A stretch of 64,000 bases of DNA from Phytophthora quininea (lineage: Eukaryota > Oomycota > Peronosporomycetes > Peronosporales > Peronosporaceae). The stretch covers positions 620,001 through 684,000 of the forward strand of contig JAAVTG010000670.1 in the NCBI GenBank assembly GCA_011947345.1, in the 5' to 3' direction. Each line of letters begins with the position of its first letter. Position 1 is the first letter of the stretch. The notes beneath the pieces are model-generated. The model saw only the letters and a program-made list of their open reading frames with translations, was not told where the DNA came from and did no database searches. Positions 21,987 through 33,468 of this stretch are shown here, piece after piece. The translations under genes were made by a program, and so were the position numbers.

Positions 21987-22168
21987 CTACTTCTTGCCGC
22001 CCTTCTTGCCGCCCTTCTTGCCGTCCTTCTTGTCGCCAGCTGCAGAGCACAGGCACCATCAGCACCGTCATCTAACACAACCATCCTCTACTGTGAATGA
22101 CGCACCGTCCTTGCCGGCGCCAGCCTTCTCCTCCTTGGCGTCTTTTCCTTTCCCTTGCCCTTGCCCAT
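21987..22168 (-). CDS. Lys/Gly-rich 38-residue protein
   Basis: From the ATG at 22168 the product begins MGKGKGKEK and ends DGKKGGKKGGKK before a TAG at 21987. A 66-base intron (22105 to 22040) has a GTGCGT donor and a CTCTGCAG acceptor, and the phases agree. One A is missing from the AAAA run near 22150; with it restored, the two exons give 38 codons. The protein is highly basic with a GGKK repeat and would be expected to bind nucleic acid or stay disordered. I do not recognise it. The consistent splice sites and frame are the support. Confidence 0.5.
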
Positions 22169-22427
22169 GCTGGATGTAGTGCGGTTGTCTTGACTGGTTC
22201 GGAAGCTTGTGCGGCGAGCGGCGAATGCGAGAATGAGCGAGAGGCCTCAGCTCGGATCCAGGCGAGCGACCGCCCCAGACGACCGTTATCAGCGAAGCGA
22301 CGCAAGTTGAAGTCGGCTGCGCGCTCGCCCAATCAGCGCTCGGCCGTTGCGGTCTCCAGTCATCCGCTGGATCTGGAAGTTGCAGTCGACCTTCGACGAT
22401 AGAAATGGTGTTGCTTCAGGCCATTCC

Positions 22428-25400
22428 CTACAGCGCGAGGTTGTTGAGCGCCTCTTCCAGAGCTTTCACCGAGTCGAGTTGGGTGCCGCCTCCGCGCTTG
22501 ATCGTCTCATGCAGAACCTCGGCGACGTACGTGCGTGTGCTGTCAAAGTAGCGGCAGACCCACTCGGTCACTCGTGTTTGCCTTGCTGACGCGTCCTGCG
22601 TCTTGGTCTGCTGCAGCAGCTGCAGCTTCTCGCGGCTGTACACCAGACACTTACGAATCAATACGACCCCCGTCCGAGGTTTCTTGCGGCGGCGACTGCT
22701 AGGGGCTGCATCCTCAGCGTCGAGCGAACCAGTTGTGATGGTGGGACCGCTCGGTCCACAGTCGTCGTAGTCGAGCACGGGCGCCACGAGGTTGGCAAGA
22801 TCCAACATCAGCTCGATCTGTGCGGCGAGCACGACATCTTTCGAAGCGCGACCGGCCCCTGTGTAGTCCTTACCATCTACCTCTTGGCCTAACGCCTCGA
22901 TGTCTCGCGCTATCTCGTCGATCGTCGAGCTGAAGCGCGTCTGCACCTCCTCATAGAAGACATCGTCGCCCCTGTAGAGCACATCGTTCGAGTCCACGCC
23001 GGGTAGCCTATCCGGTAGCGTCTTTTGACCCCACAGCGTATACAGCTGGACAAACATCAGTAGCACCCGCACACGGGCGACTTGTGCATTGAGGCGGTTC
23101 GACGGCGAGGACGTGTCCGTCGTCACCCACGTCATGCGCTCCACGACAGCCTTCCGCAGCGCAGTGACAAAGTAGAACGCGTCCTCATCGTTCAGTGACG
23201 GAGCGTACACTAACACACTCATCAACTGGGAAATCGCCTCCACCGTCTGACTGACGGCGTTGGTCCGAGTATCGTCGGTATTCACCGTCCCAAACAACTC
23301 GACAGACACAGCGCGACTCGACGTCCGCATCCCAAACGCACTCGAGTCTTCTTCAGCAACAAACGTTACAGCACTCGGATCAAACTCTGCCAGCAGCACG
23401 ATCGCCGCCTTCGCTAATGCATCCATCTGTGGGATGCAACTCGTCACCAACGCAACGTTGGCCGCCGCCACCATCAGCTGCAGCTTCGTGAGTGGAGCTT
23501 CAATCGACGGGATCGTAATGTGAGCAAAGGCTAGACAGGACTGGATAAAGTTTCGACGGGCTTGATCACGCTTCCTGCCTCCGATGACCGATCCAATGCC
23601 ATCGCCAACACGCTTGTGAGCGTGCATGGCCAACCGCAGGATCAGTTGCGAAAGCAGCACCTTGATCGGCTCCAGTTTGTAAAAAGCACGGCGGCAATCC
23701 GTGTAGAGCATGAGCAACGCCTCTTGTTCCTCGTCTTGTGCTCGATTGCTGGCGGTCGCTGTCTCGTTCACATACCCAAGCCGTGTAATGAACGCCGAGA
23801 TGTCGCGGTTGGCCTCAGCGCGCTCTGACACTGTGCTAAGCGAGTCCAGGGCATCGTGCACACGGCAACAAAGAACCAGTAAAGTGTGCGCTACGGCAGC
23901 CTCTGGACCAACAACATGTAGCCGCAGGCTGCCAGACCGGTTGGACGATTTCTTCATACTTCCGCCTACAAAAGCCCGCAGAACCTTCTTCGCAACGCCC
24001 ACACTCGATTCACGCTTAAACATGCCCATGAGCACCTAGACGTAGCAAGTGGTTGGGTCATATGAAGTGGTTTACAGTGACCGATAAAGTGAAAATCACC
24101 TACCAAGAAAGACGTCGAAGGAATCAACTTGGAGAAAAACTCGTAATGCTGCTGAGCGCCAAATACAACGTTTTCGATGAGCGCACCAAGAAGGTTATAG
24201 GCCTTAGGTGTTAGCTCTTCTGGTGTCGCAGCATTCAGGTGGCGCACAACATCCTTCAGTAATATCAGAGCTTCCCGATGCTGACAATTGAAATCATTGC
24301 AGTGTGAGGACGAGATGGCACCAGCCAACTACAGCAAATAACGTACCGAGAAATGAGCCACTACCAGCTTCATGTACGCCGCAGCACACTCCATATACTG
24401 CACGATATCTTCTTGGGACGTGATAGACGACCACGATTCGTTCAAAAACTGCAGCTTGCCACCAGGTTCATTCCCAGCAAATATTGGCACATTGCTGAGC
24501 TGCACTGCTAGCACACTGTAAATATGACACATGGAATACTGGGATGGAGAGGCTGCGCGAATTAAATCCAGCATCTCTGTAGGTGCCGAAGCGTAAAATT
24601 GCGCACCGAAACACTCGCAGAGGTGCTTGAGAACCATTGAACTGTCGGAATACTCTTGGTAATGGGCCAGCAAAGTGTCAAAGGTATCTTGCGTGGCTCC
24701 TGGGGAAGCACATTTAGCGAGCCATTCAACGGCAGGGGAATGCAGCACCAAGTAATCCTCTTGCTCCATTTTGTGCGTGAGGAGCCAATGCTCGAGCTTG
24801 TTCCTTCTGAACCAGTTGAAAGCATAAAAGTAGTCGGACAGACTGGTGTTCACCACGACCGTTTGCTCGATCGGCGAGGTCGTACCCAGCAGCTCGGAGC
24901 TTACCAAAGACAAGTACAGACGCGCGTACAATGCAACCATTGGCTCCCCACGCCTCTGCAAACATCGTTAAACGCACACACGCGCAATTATTAGACTCAT
25001 ATTCTCATTGCAGCGAAAACGGGCGTATTAAACAACAAGAACTTTGCATACTTGATCATGTTCGACAGCCGCGCCACAATCTGTGGGTATTCACCGTCGC
25101 ACAGGAAGCGATAGCAACCGAGCAATGCGATTTCAATATATCTGCACAAAAACCAACCACAGCGTCACAACATGGATCAACCTTCGTATTGCACATGTGC
25201 AACGTACATGCGAGGAAGCAGCTCTCGAATGCAAGCTGTTTTGTAGAACCAGTTTCGGCAGGTCTCTGTAGCTTGGACGTTAATATCCGCACTCGTGAAG
25301 TGCTCACCTAATAGCTCTGGCAGAGGCTGGCCACTTTCATCTTCAGAGGCTCGTGTATGGATCCGCTTAAAGACAAGCTCGCCAAAAGAGTCGAGCACCT

Positions 25401-26364
25401 CACTGACCAGAACGAACACACACGGATACAACTCTGGTGCTGTGTTGGTATCGCCCAGCAGCTTTACACACTTGATAGCAATGCGCAGCGCCTCCACCTT
25501 GTGATTCTGCTCCCAATTCGTGACGAGTCTCCTCTCCATTTCCCTCACTTTGGCAACATACTGACTTTGGGAAATCTCAATGGTGCGCTCATCTTGCACC
25601 AGAGAAGATTCATTCCCAGCAGACTCACGCTCAAGTTGCTCCAACCGCGCGCGCGTCTTCTTAATCACGGACGCCTCTGAGGCATCATCAGCCTTTTGGT
25701 ACTCGCTCCTTGATGTGAACGAAATCTCATCTGGCAGAATCAAACACGTTAGCCGACACAACAACTTACACGTAGTTGCATGCTACTAGGAACTCACTCT
25801 CTAAATCATTTACTTCCAGCATGCTCTGCAGTAAAATCCATCCGAGCACTCGTCAGCAACGCAAGAAAGTTCCAACAGCATCAGCTGCCACCTCACCGCT
25901 TTGATTTTGAAGGTGTGGTCTGCATACTTGGCCAGCAGTCTGTCCGTGTGCTGCTTCCACTTCCTCTTGACGGTCTCCATCGGTCCGGCGCTTCTGTACG
26001 CAACCTCTACACCTTTGTAGCTCGATCCAGCAGGTTTCGCTTCTGCCGACGCATTCAGCACGCCCAGAGGGTCCACGTCCCCGTCTTGCAGCACCACCAG
26101 CTCCTGCATCAAGCTGCTGGTGCTGATTTTTCGCTTAGAAAACGAGTCTGACAAGCCCGAACTTGGTGGTGGGTCCACTGCAACCGTCCTAGCTTCAGTG
26201 TCAACGGAGTCCGTCGGTTCTAGTGCTGATAACGAGGTCGCTATGGCCAACGGATGCATCTCATTCGACAGAAGACTCTGCGGAGCGAGAGCGCGACGAG
26301 AACGGGGCGTCTGCCGCTGCGCTACCCGCCACTTGCCGCCCGAAGACGGTGCTCGATCCGCCAT
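22428..26364 (-). CDS. VPS35L: VPS35L, retriever complex subunit
   Basis: VPS35L is the scaffold of retriever, which with VPS26C and VPS29 recycles endosomal cargo. Exon 1 (26364-25897) encodes a disordered N-terminus with DPLGVLN. A 28-base micro-exon (SMLEVNDLE) follows, then an exon from 25730 with [33 protein letters not shown] and [20 protein letters not shown]. These align with the helical solenoid of the animal protein. Later exons carry the [15 protein letters not shown] helix, [26 protein letters not shown] and [18 protein letters not shown]. At least five short introns occur. One exon junction near 25200 does not keep phase, probably a consensus error. It is divergent from NUP54. 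Confidence 0.88.
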
Positions 26365-26699
26365 CTTTGAAGCTGCAGAGAAGCAATCGGATCCGATCGT
26401 ACTTAATTGAGACAGTACAGCGATTGGCTGAAACACCGAGCAAAGGTGCGCGCCAAGCATCTGAACAAGACCGGAGCTGACCAAGGTAGCGAGCCCAAGC
26501 GCCGACGGAGGAGCCGCCCCCGCGCCACTCACAGGTACGAAGCGATGCCCCAATACTTGCCGCACATCGTGTAGCTGGTTGTTCGACGCTGAAGCCGTCT
26601 GTGGCCTCGTAAATCGCAATAGAAGCTGCGTAATTGCTCTCGAAAACTGACTCGTGTATTGTTAACAGTCCTTCACGAAACAACTTCAGTATCTACAGC

Positions 26700-28366
26700 A
26701 TGTTTGGCGCTACATCAGGCGCACAGCCGGCGGCTGGCGGCTTTAACTTTGGCGCAGGAGCAGCGGCGGCTCCTGCTGCCTCCACAGGCTTCAGTTTTGG
26801 TGCGACGCCAGCGGCTTCAGCAGCTCCGGCAGCTTCAGGAGGTTTCAGCTTTGGAGGAGGCTCGGCGGCTGCGGCCCCAGCTACCGGATCTACTGGTTTT
26901 AGCTTTGGTGCGGCGCCGGCGGCTCCTGCAGCAGCTCCAGCTGCGTCGACCGGGTTTTCTTTGGTGCGACGCCTGCCGCGGCGCCTGCTGCTAGCACTGG
27001 ATTTAGCTTTGGTGGTGCTAGTGCGGCTCCTGCTACAGGCAGCACGGGATTCAGCTTTGGGGTACTAGTGCCGCTCCTGCTGCCAGTAGCAGTGGATTCA
27101 GCTTCGGCGCAACGCCAGCGCCTGCAGCAGCACCTGCTGCTTCGGGCGGCTTTAGCTTTGGAGGAACCCCTGCCGCGGCACCCGCTGCAGGAAGCACAGG
27201 GTTCAGCTTTGGAGGTGCTGCTCCATCTACCAGCCCAGCCACTACTGGGTTCGGATTTGGGGCTACTGCAGCGACGCCTAAGCCCTCTCTCTTTGGATCA
27301 ACGACTCCGGCAACCAGTACAGCGACGACAGGCTTTGGATTCGGACTGAAGCCGGCAGGGACGGGCTTTAGCTTTGGCACAGGAACAGGCACCAGCACAT
27401 TTGGCGCGGCTCCTGCAACGGGAGGATCAAGTTTGTTCGGTGGAGGCGGTTTTGGAGCCACTGCCACACCAGGATCAACACCCTCAGCTTTTGGAGCGGC
27501 CCCAGCGGCATCCACTGCACCAGCCCCGATCATTCTAGGCGCAGATGCTTCGGTTGCGCAGTTGAACACAGTGAAGGCGGCATACCAGGACCCGGCGCAG
27601 TCGCGTTTTAAATTCCTTATGTATAACACTGTGGACCCGACGCAGCGGCATCTGTATGTGCGACCGCCGCACATTAGCGAGCGCTTGTGGAACCAAGCGG
27701 AGTTGGATAACCCAGACCCGCTCAATTGCGCTCCCGTCCCCATTATGGGCTTCGATGACTTGCTCAAACGTATCAAGGCGCAGCAAGATCATGCCGGAAA
27801 GTACGACAAGTTTACAGATGACCTGCGCGCGCAGCTCGTTGAGATGGACAAGCACACGCGTGCTACCGAGGAGAAGCTGGAGAAATGCCGTCACGAGCAC
27901 GTGCAGCTTTTCCACGCTCTGGTGAAGGTCATGCGGGACATTGAGCTATTGCAAAACTACGGCAAACCGCTGCAGCGTGAAGAAATGCAATTGGCGTACG
28001 TGGCTGCAGTTGGAGCGACGTGTGAATTAGAAGCTAATTTGTTGTGTTCTTGTAGGATGGCGCTGAAGAAGCTCCAGACGCTGTTGGACTCTCCGGGCCA
28101 GTACAAGGCTCGGCTTAACGACGCAGTCTCACTCCAACGTGTTCAAAAGGAGGCGCAACCGGCGCCAGCAAGTCAATTAAGTCCGCAGGACTTGCAGCGG
28201 CTCTATGAGGTACGCCCATGCTTTGATTGCAACGCTGTGGCACAGTCTAATTTGTTTCGTCGTGTAGTTCATGGACAAGCAGAGGCAGGGACTGGAGCAC
28301 CTGACCGGCATGATAAACGACGACCTTGCGGACATGCAACTCATCAAGGAGACCTGGCGACGGTAG
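26700..28366 (+). CDS. NUP54: Nucleoporin NUP54
   Basis: NUP54 is a central-channel nucleoporin that forms a coiled-coil trimer with NUP62 and NUP58. The N-terminal 260 residues are FG repeats, mostly GFSFG and FGFG separated by Ala/Pro/Thr/Ser spacers. After IILGADASVAQLN comes the conserved helical region: PPHISERLWNQAELDNPDP, VPIMGFDDLLKRIKAQQ, then long heptad segments. A small in-frame intron lies near 27985-28056 and a second near 28210-28267, after LYE. The last exon ends GMINDDLADMQLIKETWRR. Single-base losses near 26960 (TTT) and 27059-27062 (GGGG) break the FG region. Confidence 0.9.
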
Positions 28367-28632
28367 ACAAACATACTCGCGCCGCGCTGGTAGTGTTTCT
28401 ACAGCAATCAAAGCAATGAAGAGAACTATTTTCCGTGTGTCTTTCCATTGTGGACCTCTCCAGCGACGAAAGCATAACGGGAAGACTGGTAGAGCGCATT
28501 GCATGTTTGCAAAAAGTTACCAAATCGTTTTTACTTGTTTTTCTGGGTTTTCTGTAAGTGATCTGCGTCCCCTGTCTTCATACTTATGCATGGCAAACGG
28601 GCGGGGGCCTGTGGACATTGCCGACAAACGAT

Positions 28633-28945
28633 CTAGTGGTGGTACGGGTCCACGTCGCCGTACGTCTCGATAACCAGCGGGGCCTCGTCGAACTGGTGAA
28701 TAGGAGGGGGCGACGACAGGCACCACTCGAGCGTCTGGTGCACCTCGGGGATCACGACGTCCGGGTCCTCGGTGGGGGTCGAGTGCGTGGGCACTCCGTG
28801 CACGGTGGAGAACCGAGCGATGGCGGGGCGGTTCACTGCGACACAGAGGGATATAGTTAGACGCTGAACAACAACGACATATGCAATGCAGGGGAGGACA
28901 CGCACCGGCCTTGAGGGCGCGCATGGACTGGCGGATGAGGCTCAT
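28633..28945 (-). CDS. Small probable mitochondrial protein, 80 residues
   Basis: Two exons (28945-28906 and 28835-28633) join in phase through a GTGCGT...TCGCAG intron. The product starts MSLIRQSMRALKAVNRPAIARF, an Arg-rich amphipathic sequence typical of a mitochondrial presequence. It ends with an acidic, Pro- and His-rich tail (VIPEVHQTLEWCLSS, PLVIETYGDVDPYHH). The size and look suggest a small accessory subunit of a respiratory complex, but I cannot place it in a family. The frame stays open upstream to 29386, so a longer N-terminus cannot be excluded. Confidence 0.55.
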
Positions 28946-29804
28946 GGCGACGGAGAGCTGAGGCGTTTTCTTGATCCCGAGGAGCGCTTTCAAAGACTGC
29001 AGTGCCGGCGGCTCGCTCTCCTCCGCACAAAAACTCTTGTCTTTGTGGCCGCCCGCCGGACTATATGGGCGTTTGTATGGGGCACTACTGAGGGGTCGCG
29101 CTTTTATGCCGTTCTGGTGGTGCCAACTGCTAAGTACGATATGGCCGTCGGCGGTGCCATGCAGGGGCTTCTTGCTCCAGCGGAAGGTGTCGCGTCTTGG
29201 TCCAGCAAATTGGAGAGTGGCGGAGGTGGCGGAAATGGCGTGGCTGCTGTTTCTACAGTCGCATCGGCGTGGCTTTGCCGCGCAGGCGGAGTCGCTGTCG
29301 GCGAGCGCGCAATTGTTGAATGGCGAGCTCCGGATGCAGGGCTCTTCTCCTTTGGGCTCGACATACATATTACGGTAGATGCCCACACGTCACTTGGCAC
29401 ACGAGGAGCATTGGTTCACGGCAAGGCTTCTACAGTACAGTGCTGTCGTGGTCGTCCTAACTGTCGACTCGACACAAGCTACTCCAACTTCGTTGTTGTC
29501 ATGAATGAAAGAAGCTTGCAGGCTGCCTGCAGCAGGTGATCAAGGAAGCGACAACAGCAGTTGGATGCGGGCCAAGGTTCGCTCCAGCCCGTCCTCAACT
29601 TGTTGCATTGAATCTCTCGGATTTCAGCTGGGATCGAGAGCAACACTGTGCCTGCTTGGTTGCTGCATACGTCACATCGCTCCTTGTTGCAGCAGCAACA
29701 ATAAGCGATATAGCGCAGTTTGTCGGTCGCTCCATGTGCATTTCCCTCCTGGCAAAGGGAAGTTGCAGCCGTTGTACATGTAGCCATATCGAAAAGATAG
29801 AGCC
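28946..29804. other. Intergenic, upstream open frame only
   Basis: The minus frame of the small mitochondrial-type gene stays open to about 29386 without recognisable motifs. From 29390 to 29804 I see no coding signal. It probably holds the promoters of the flanking divergent genes. Confidence 0.4.
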
Positions 29805-30923
29805 ATGTTTTATATTAGCGAATCGGACCAGTCATTTTCCGAGGCGCGCGCTACGAGAGGAAGAAATCCCCCTCGCACCAGCTCCAGCCTCCTGCCAACT
29901 TCAAGAGCTCCAAGTTGCCGATGACGACGCCGCCGCCCGAGGAGAAGAAGCGGCCCGAGGACGAGCAGCCCGAGGCCAAGCCTGAGACTGACCTGGCCAC
30001 GCAGCAGCAGCAACAACTCCAGCAGCAACTGCAGCAGCAGCAGCTCCAGCTCCTGCAGTTCCAGACACAGCAACTGCAGAACTTGAGCCCCAGCGAGATC
30101 ACGGCCATGTCGCAGCAACTGGCGCTGTTCATGATGCCCATGATGCCCTTCATGGTACCGACACAGCAGCAGAGCGGCGTCGAGGGGGCCGCCGGCGAAA
30201 CCACCGCCGCCACAGCCCCCGCCGAACCCACAGGCTCCGCCACCGAGAGCGAAGCGTCTCCGCCCTTCCACCCTTCCACCACCGAGTCCTCGGGCCTCAC
30301 GCCTCCGCCTGGCACCTCCGACAGCTTCGGCCTTCTGAGCGCGTCCTTTGGCAACTTGACAGCCCCCGCCACCGAAGAAGCACCCAAGCGGAAGAGAGGA
30401 CGACCGCCTAAAAGATGCGGCTAAAGCCAAGGCTGAGAGCGAGAAGAACTCGAAGCAGCAGTTCCCCATGTGGGGCTATGGCCTCCCGATGCCTTTGCTG
30501 TCTGGACTGCCTGGACTGATGCCACCGGTGGGGAACTCTGGCGCAGTGGTGAAGGACCCGTCGACAGACGAGCAGGTGAAGGAGGAGGACGAAGGCGAAC
30601 GGCCAGCTAAAGTGGCCAAAAAGAAAGCACGAGGAACGGGCAAGCCGCGTGGACGGCCACGCACGCGCCCTCGTCCTGGGGAGGTCATCCGTCGAGCGAA
30701 GTTGCTCCCCATCGCCCCGGCCAACTTCTCGGTTATGTACAACTACTCGCTCTCGAACCTGGCGCAGAAGAACGCAGAGCTCCACGGGGAAGCGGACGCC
30801 ACGACGGACGTGACTGCTGCTGCCACTGGAGCGGAAACGGAGACCATCTCGACGGAGGACCCCAACGACGAAAACCGACTCGCACCACTGGCGACGTCGC
30901 TGCTGTCTGAAGAGCACGAATAA
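29805..30923 (+). CDS. Q-rich AT-hook nuclear protein
   Basis: The N-terminus reads MFYISESDQSFSEAR, then a Pro/Lys region, a Gln tract of about 30 residues (30004-30060), a Met-rich hydrophobic patch and a Ser/Pro-rich linker. Two AT-hook cores follow, KRKRGRPPK and GKPRGRPRTRPRP. The C-terminus has an unusual ordered-looking block, RRAKLLPIAPANFSVMYNYS. AT-hooks bind the minor groove of AT-rich DNA, so a chromatin or transcription role is likely. The frame changes twice, near 29850 (GC repeat) and at the AAAA run near 30410-30413, the latter looking like one extra base. If the first change is real, translation would start at 29921. Confidence 0.6.
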
Positions 30924-31126
30924 GGTGCACTGTCTTCCGCGTTTTATTTCACTTGCTACGTTTGCTTTGAGCGACGCAGTCCACAGCGAGGGCCGCAGCT
31001 AACACGTAAACGTCGAGTGTGTATGTTGTTGAAAAAGTCTATGGGCTGGGTAGTGCTGGATTGCGATCGGGTCAAATAAATAACGAAGCTCGAGGCGATC
31101 CATTCCCCAGCAGCGAAAAAGATGCT

Positions 31127-31854
31127 CTAGAAGAAGACCTCCTCGTCGCCGTCGTTGCTGGCCGCATCACTGTCGTAGTAATCAAAGGTGTAGTCGTTCA
31201 TGTCGTCGCCCAGGTCTTCGTCGGCGTCGTCCATGTCGTCGTCTGCCTCCTGCTCTGCAGCCTTGGCCTTATCTGTCGCAGTCTTCTTCTCCTGCGCCTC
31301 CAGCGACTTGAACACCGTCTCGAAGGCTCGCGGCTGCATGATGCCTCGGTTCGCAGAGCCTGCTGCGTTGGTCGTGCGTAATCCACTGAGCGAATTGGCC
31401 TGCAACTCCTCCGGCACGAACACTTCATTGGCCTTCTGCGTCTCGGGCACAGTCACGTGCACGAAGGCTGCTGGGTCCGAGCCTTTGCCTGCGTCTGGGC
31501 CTGCCGGATCCGCTTCCCACGGGTGGTACAGGCTCTCGAGCTTGTGCGCCAGGATTCGCTGTCTTTGGATCAGATAGGCCTCTCGATCCTGCAGCGCCTC
31601 AGGCTGCGGCAACTCCATAGGGGGTACAGCGCCGCACCAGCTTCCGCCTGCCAGCAGCAGCAACAACAACAACAAAGTATTTTAAATAAAGTGGTCATTG
31701 CGTCAATCGGGTCAAACCATTTCCGTACATGCAGCAACTCCATCTGTGACTGCGAAAGCCCCAGATCCTCGCGCGTCTCGTCCAGCATGTCCGCCAGCAT
31801 CGAGTCTCGGCTGCCGCCGAAGCGCACGCGGCCTCGTCCGCGTCCTCGGCTCAT
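31127..31854 (-). CDS. RNA polymerase III subunit RPC31/POLR3G-like
   Basis: Exon 1 (31854-31729) starts MSRGRGRGRVRFGGSRDSML. After an 81-base intron (donor GTACGG, acceptor CTGGCAG) exon 2 runs 31647-31127. It has the family's PMELPQPEALQDREAYL block, a basic helix with RQRILAHKLESLY, and a C-terminal acidic tail with the characteristic NDYTFDYYDSD. RPC31 belongs to the Pol III-specific RPC82/34/31 subcomplex for initiation. One base is missing in the run at 31620-31624. The intron ends in a CAA/CAG-type microsatellite. A partial copy of the 5' half lies at 34310-34700. Total about 215 residues, as expected for the family. Confidence 0.72.
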
Positions 31855-32370
31855 GTTGACACAGCGAGAAGGCTTGACGTTTGCCAGCCAAGGATTCAGA
31901 GTATGAAAAATTGTACGAAAACATTTTTACAGTACGACAGACCAACCAATCAGAAGGCGCGAAAAGTGCAACTTCAACTTGGAAGAGAAAGCGACGAAAA
32001 CGATGGATCTGCATGCGGGCAGCCATCGCGGAGCAAGACGGTCAAGAGTCCGTTCTCCACCCTTGAGTCGGGTACGGGACTGTTTACAGTCATGAGGCCA
32101 ATCGGGAGATGATAATGCTGCTTTTACTATTCCAGTAGCGGTACTGTTCGTGGAGTCGCCCACGGTGTATTACAAAAGACGAGGAAGCGCAAGCTCGACA
32201 GCTACACCAGTAGATCTCCACGCCGGATGAGTGTCAAGGCCTGCTGGGTCAGTAAAGGTGCTGCGATTTAGTCCCTCATTTTGAAGAGAGTGCTCTCGTG
32301 ACTGCTTTTTTTTTTGCAGGTCGATGACCAGTTACGCTGCCGTAGCAATTGGGTTTTGACACCGATGTTT
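31855..32370. other. RPC31 promoter and intergenic DNA
   Basis: 31855-32040 is conserved in the duplicate at 34550-34700, including a CCAATCAG box (31944-31951) on the plus strand and a GCGCGAAAAGTGCAACTTC stretch. 32040-32370 shows no gene. Confidence 0.5.
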
Positions 32371-33352
32371 CTAAGCTTGCCGATATGTTTCAAGAGGTGC
32401 TGTTAAAATTGAATTTACTTGCTTTCCGTACTGCCAGCTTGACTTTAGTTCTTGTTCTTTTGTGGTGCTCAAAAACTTGTGCGATTTTTTGGCTTGGCAA
32501 AGTTTGCTACGACTGGTAACTTGTTCTCGTGGTCTAATGCTTTGGTGCCTAAACCTCAACGAGCACAACTTTGCAATGCGGTTGAATCTCACCATTGCAG
32601 CGTCAAAGCACTCTTTGACGCCGGGCTCCATATCCTTCGCCGACTCCAGCTCCTTAATGCACTGCAGAAGCACGAACGCTGACAGCGTTATTATACCTTC
32701 ATCTCTGTGGTACATCTGAAGCACATCCAGCAAAATGTCCATCACGTCGAGCGCTTCGTGTCGCGACGCATCCTTCAACATCTTGCCACCGCGACAGGAA
32801 ATCACTTGGGCCAGTAGATCGAGCAACCTCAACAACAATTCGTCCGAGGACACGCCACCGATGAGTTCACACACGACCTCGACAATCGAGGCGTCAAAGT
32901 GGCACGACGTAGGCGCTTTTGCTTGATCTTGATAAGAGTCTCCACGGTGGCTGTGAGTTCAGGCTCGTCGACACCATTTCGGAGCACGTCGACTGCTCCT
33001 TCCAGACGAGAGCTCGCCAAGACACAGCGCCAACGCAGCAGTCTCCACCAACGCTGCAGTTTTCGAGCTGCAGTCTCGACCTGGCGTCGGAACAAGCGCT
33101 TCAGCAAGCACAGGTTGCACCAGCACAGCCACCAACTTGGCGAGTTCTCTCCACAATGACGACCGACAAACAGAAACAAAGCTGGGGCTCGGCGACGGTA
33201 CAGGCAGAAGCCGAACCATACCTGGATGTAGCGAGCTGCTCGGTGCTCGAGCCGCTCTTGGAGACTCTGACGCATGTTGCTTTGTCCTGGACAAGAAGTG
33301 TGAGTGAGAATGCCTTTCCTGCCAAGACGACTTCAACTGTAGCCATCTTCAC
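32371..33352 (-). CDS. IQ-motif and ARM-like protein, ASPM C-terminus-like
   Basis: The N-terminal half holds two IQ-like motifs, HRAARYIQ and ETAARKLQRWWRLLRWR. A helical C-terminal half follows, with VCELIGGVSSDELLLRLLDLL and DVMDILLDVLQMYHRDEGI, reminiscent of the ARM-like repeats that end ASPM-family spindle-pole proteins. The middle needs at least one splice or frame change (near 33210 and near 32880). It is far shorter than a full ASPM, with no calponin-homology domain. It is either a short relative or the 3' remnant of a longer gene. It lies in a rearranged region, which favours the remnant. Confidence 0.4.
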
Positions 33353-33468
33353 TTCAACTATAGCCGTGTACGTCGTGCGATGATGGACATCAATTCACAA
33401 CAATGCAGGGCAAATACAACGTTGTCGTTTATGCATCGCTAGAGCATCGTTCACCTTCGCTGCACGTG

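Noticed and set aside
28517..29386. 289-codon minus-strand frame as one long gene
   Set aside because: Most of it is upstream sequence and unspliced intron; the spliced 80-residue model explains the conserved-looking part.
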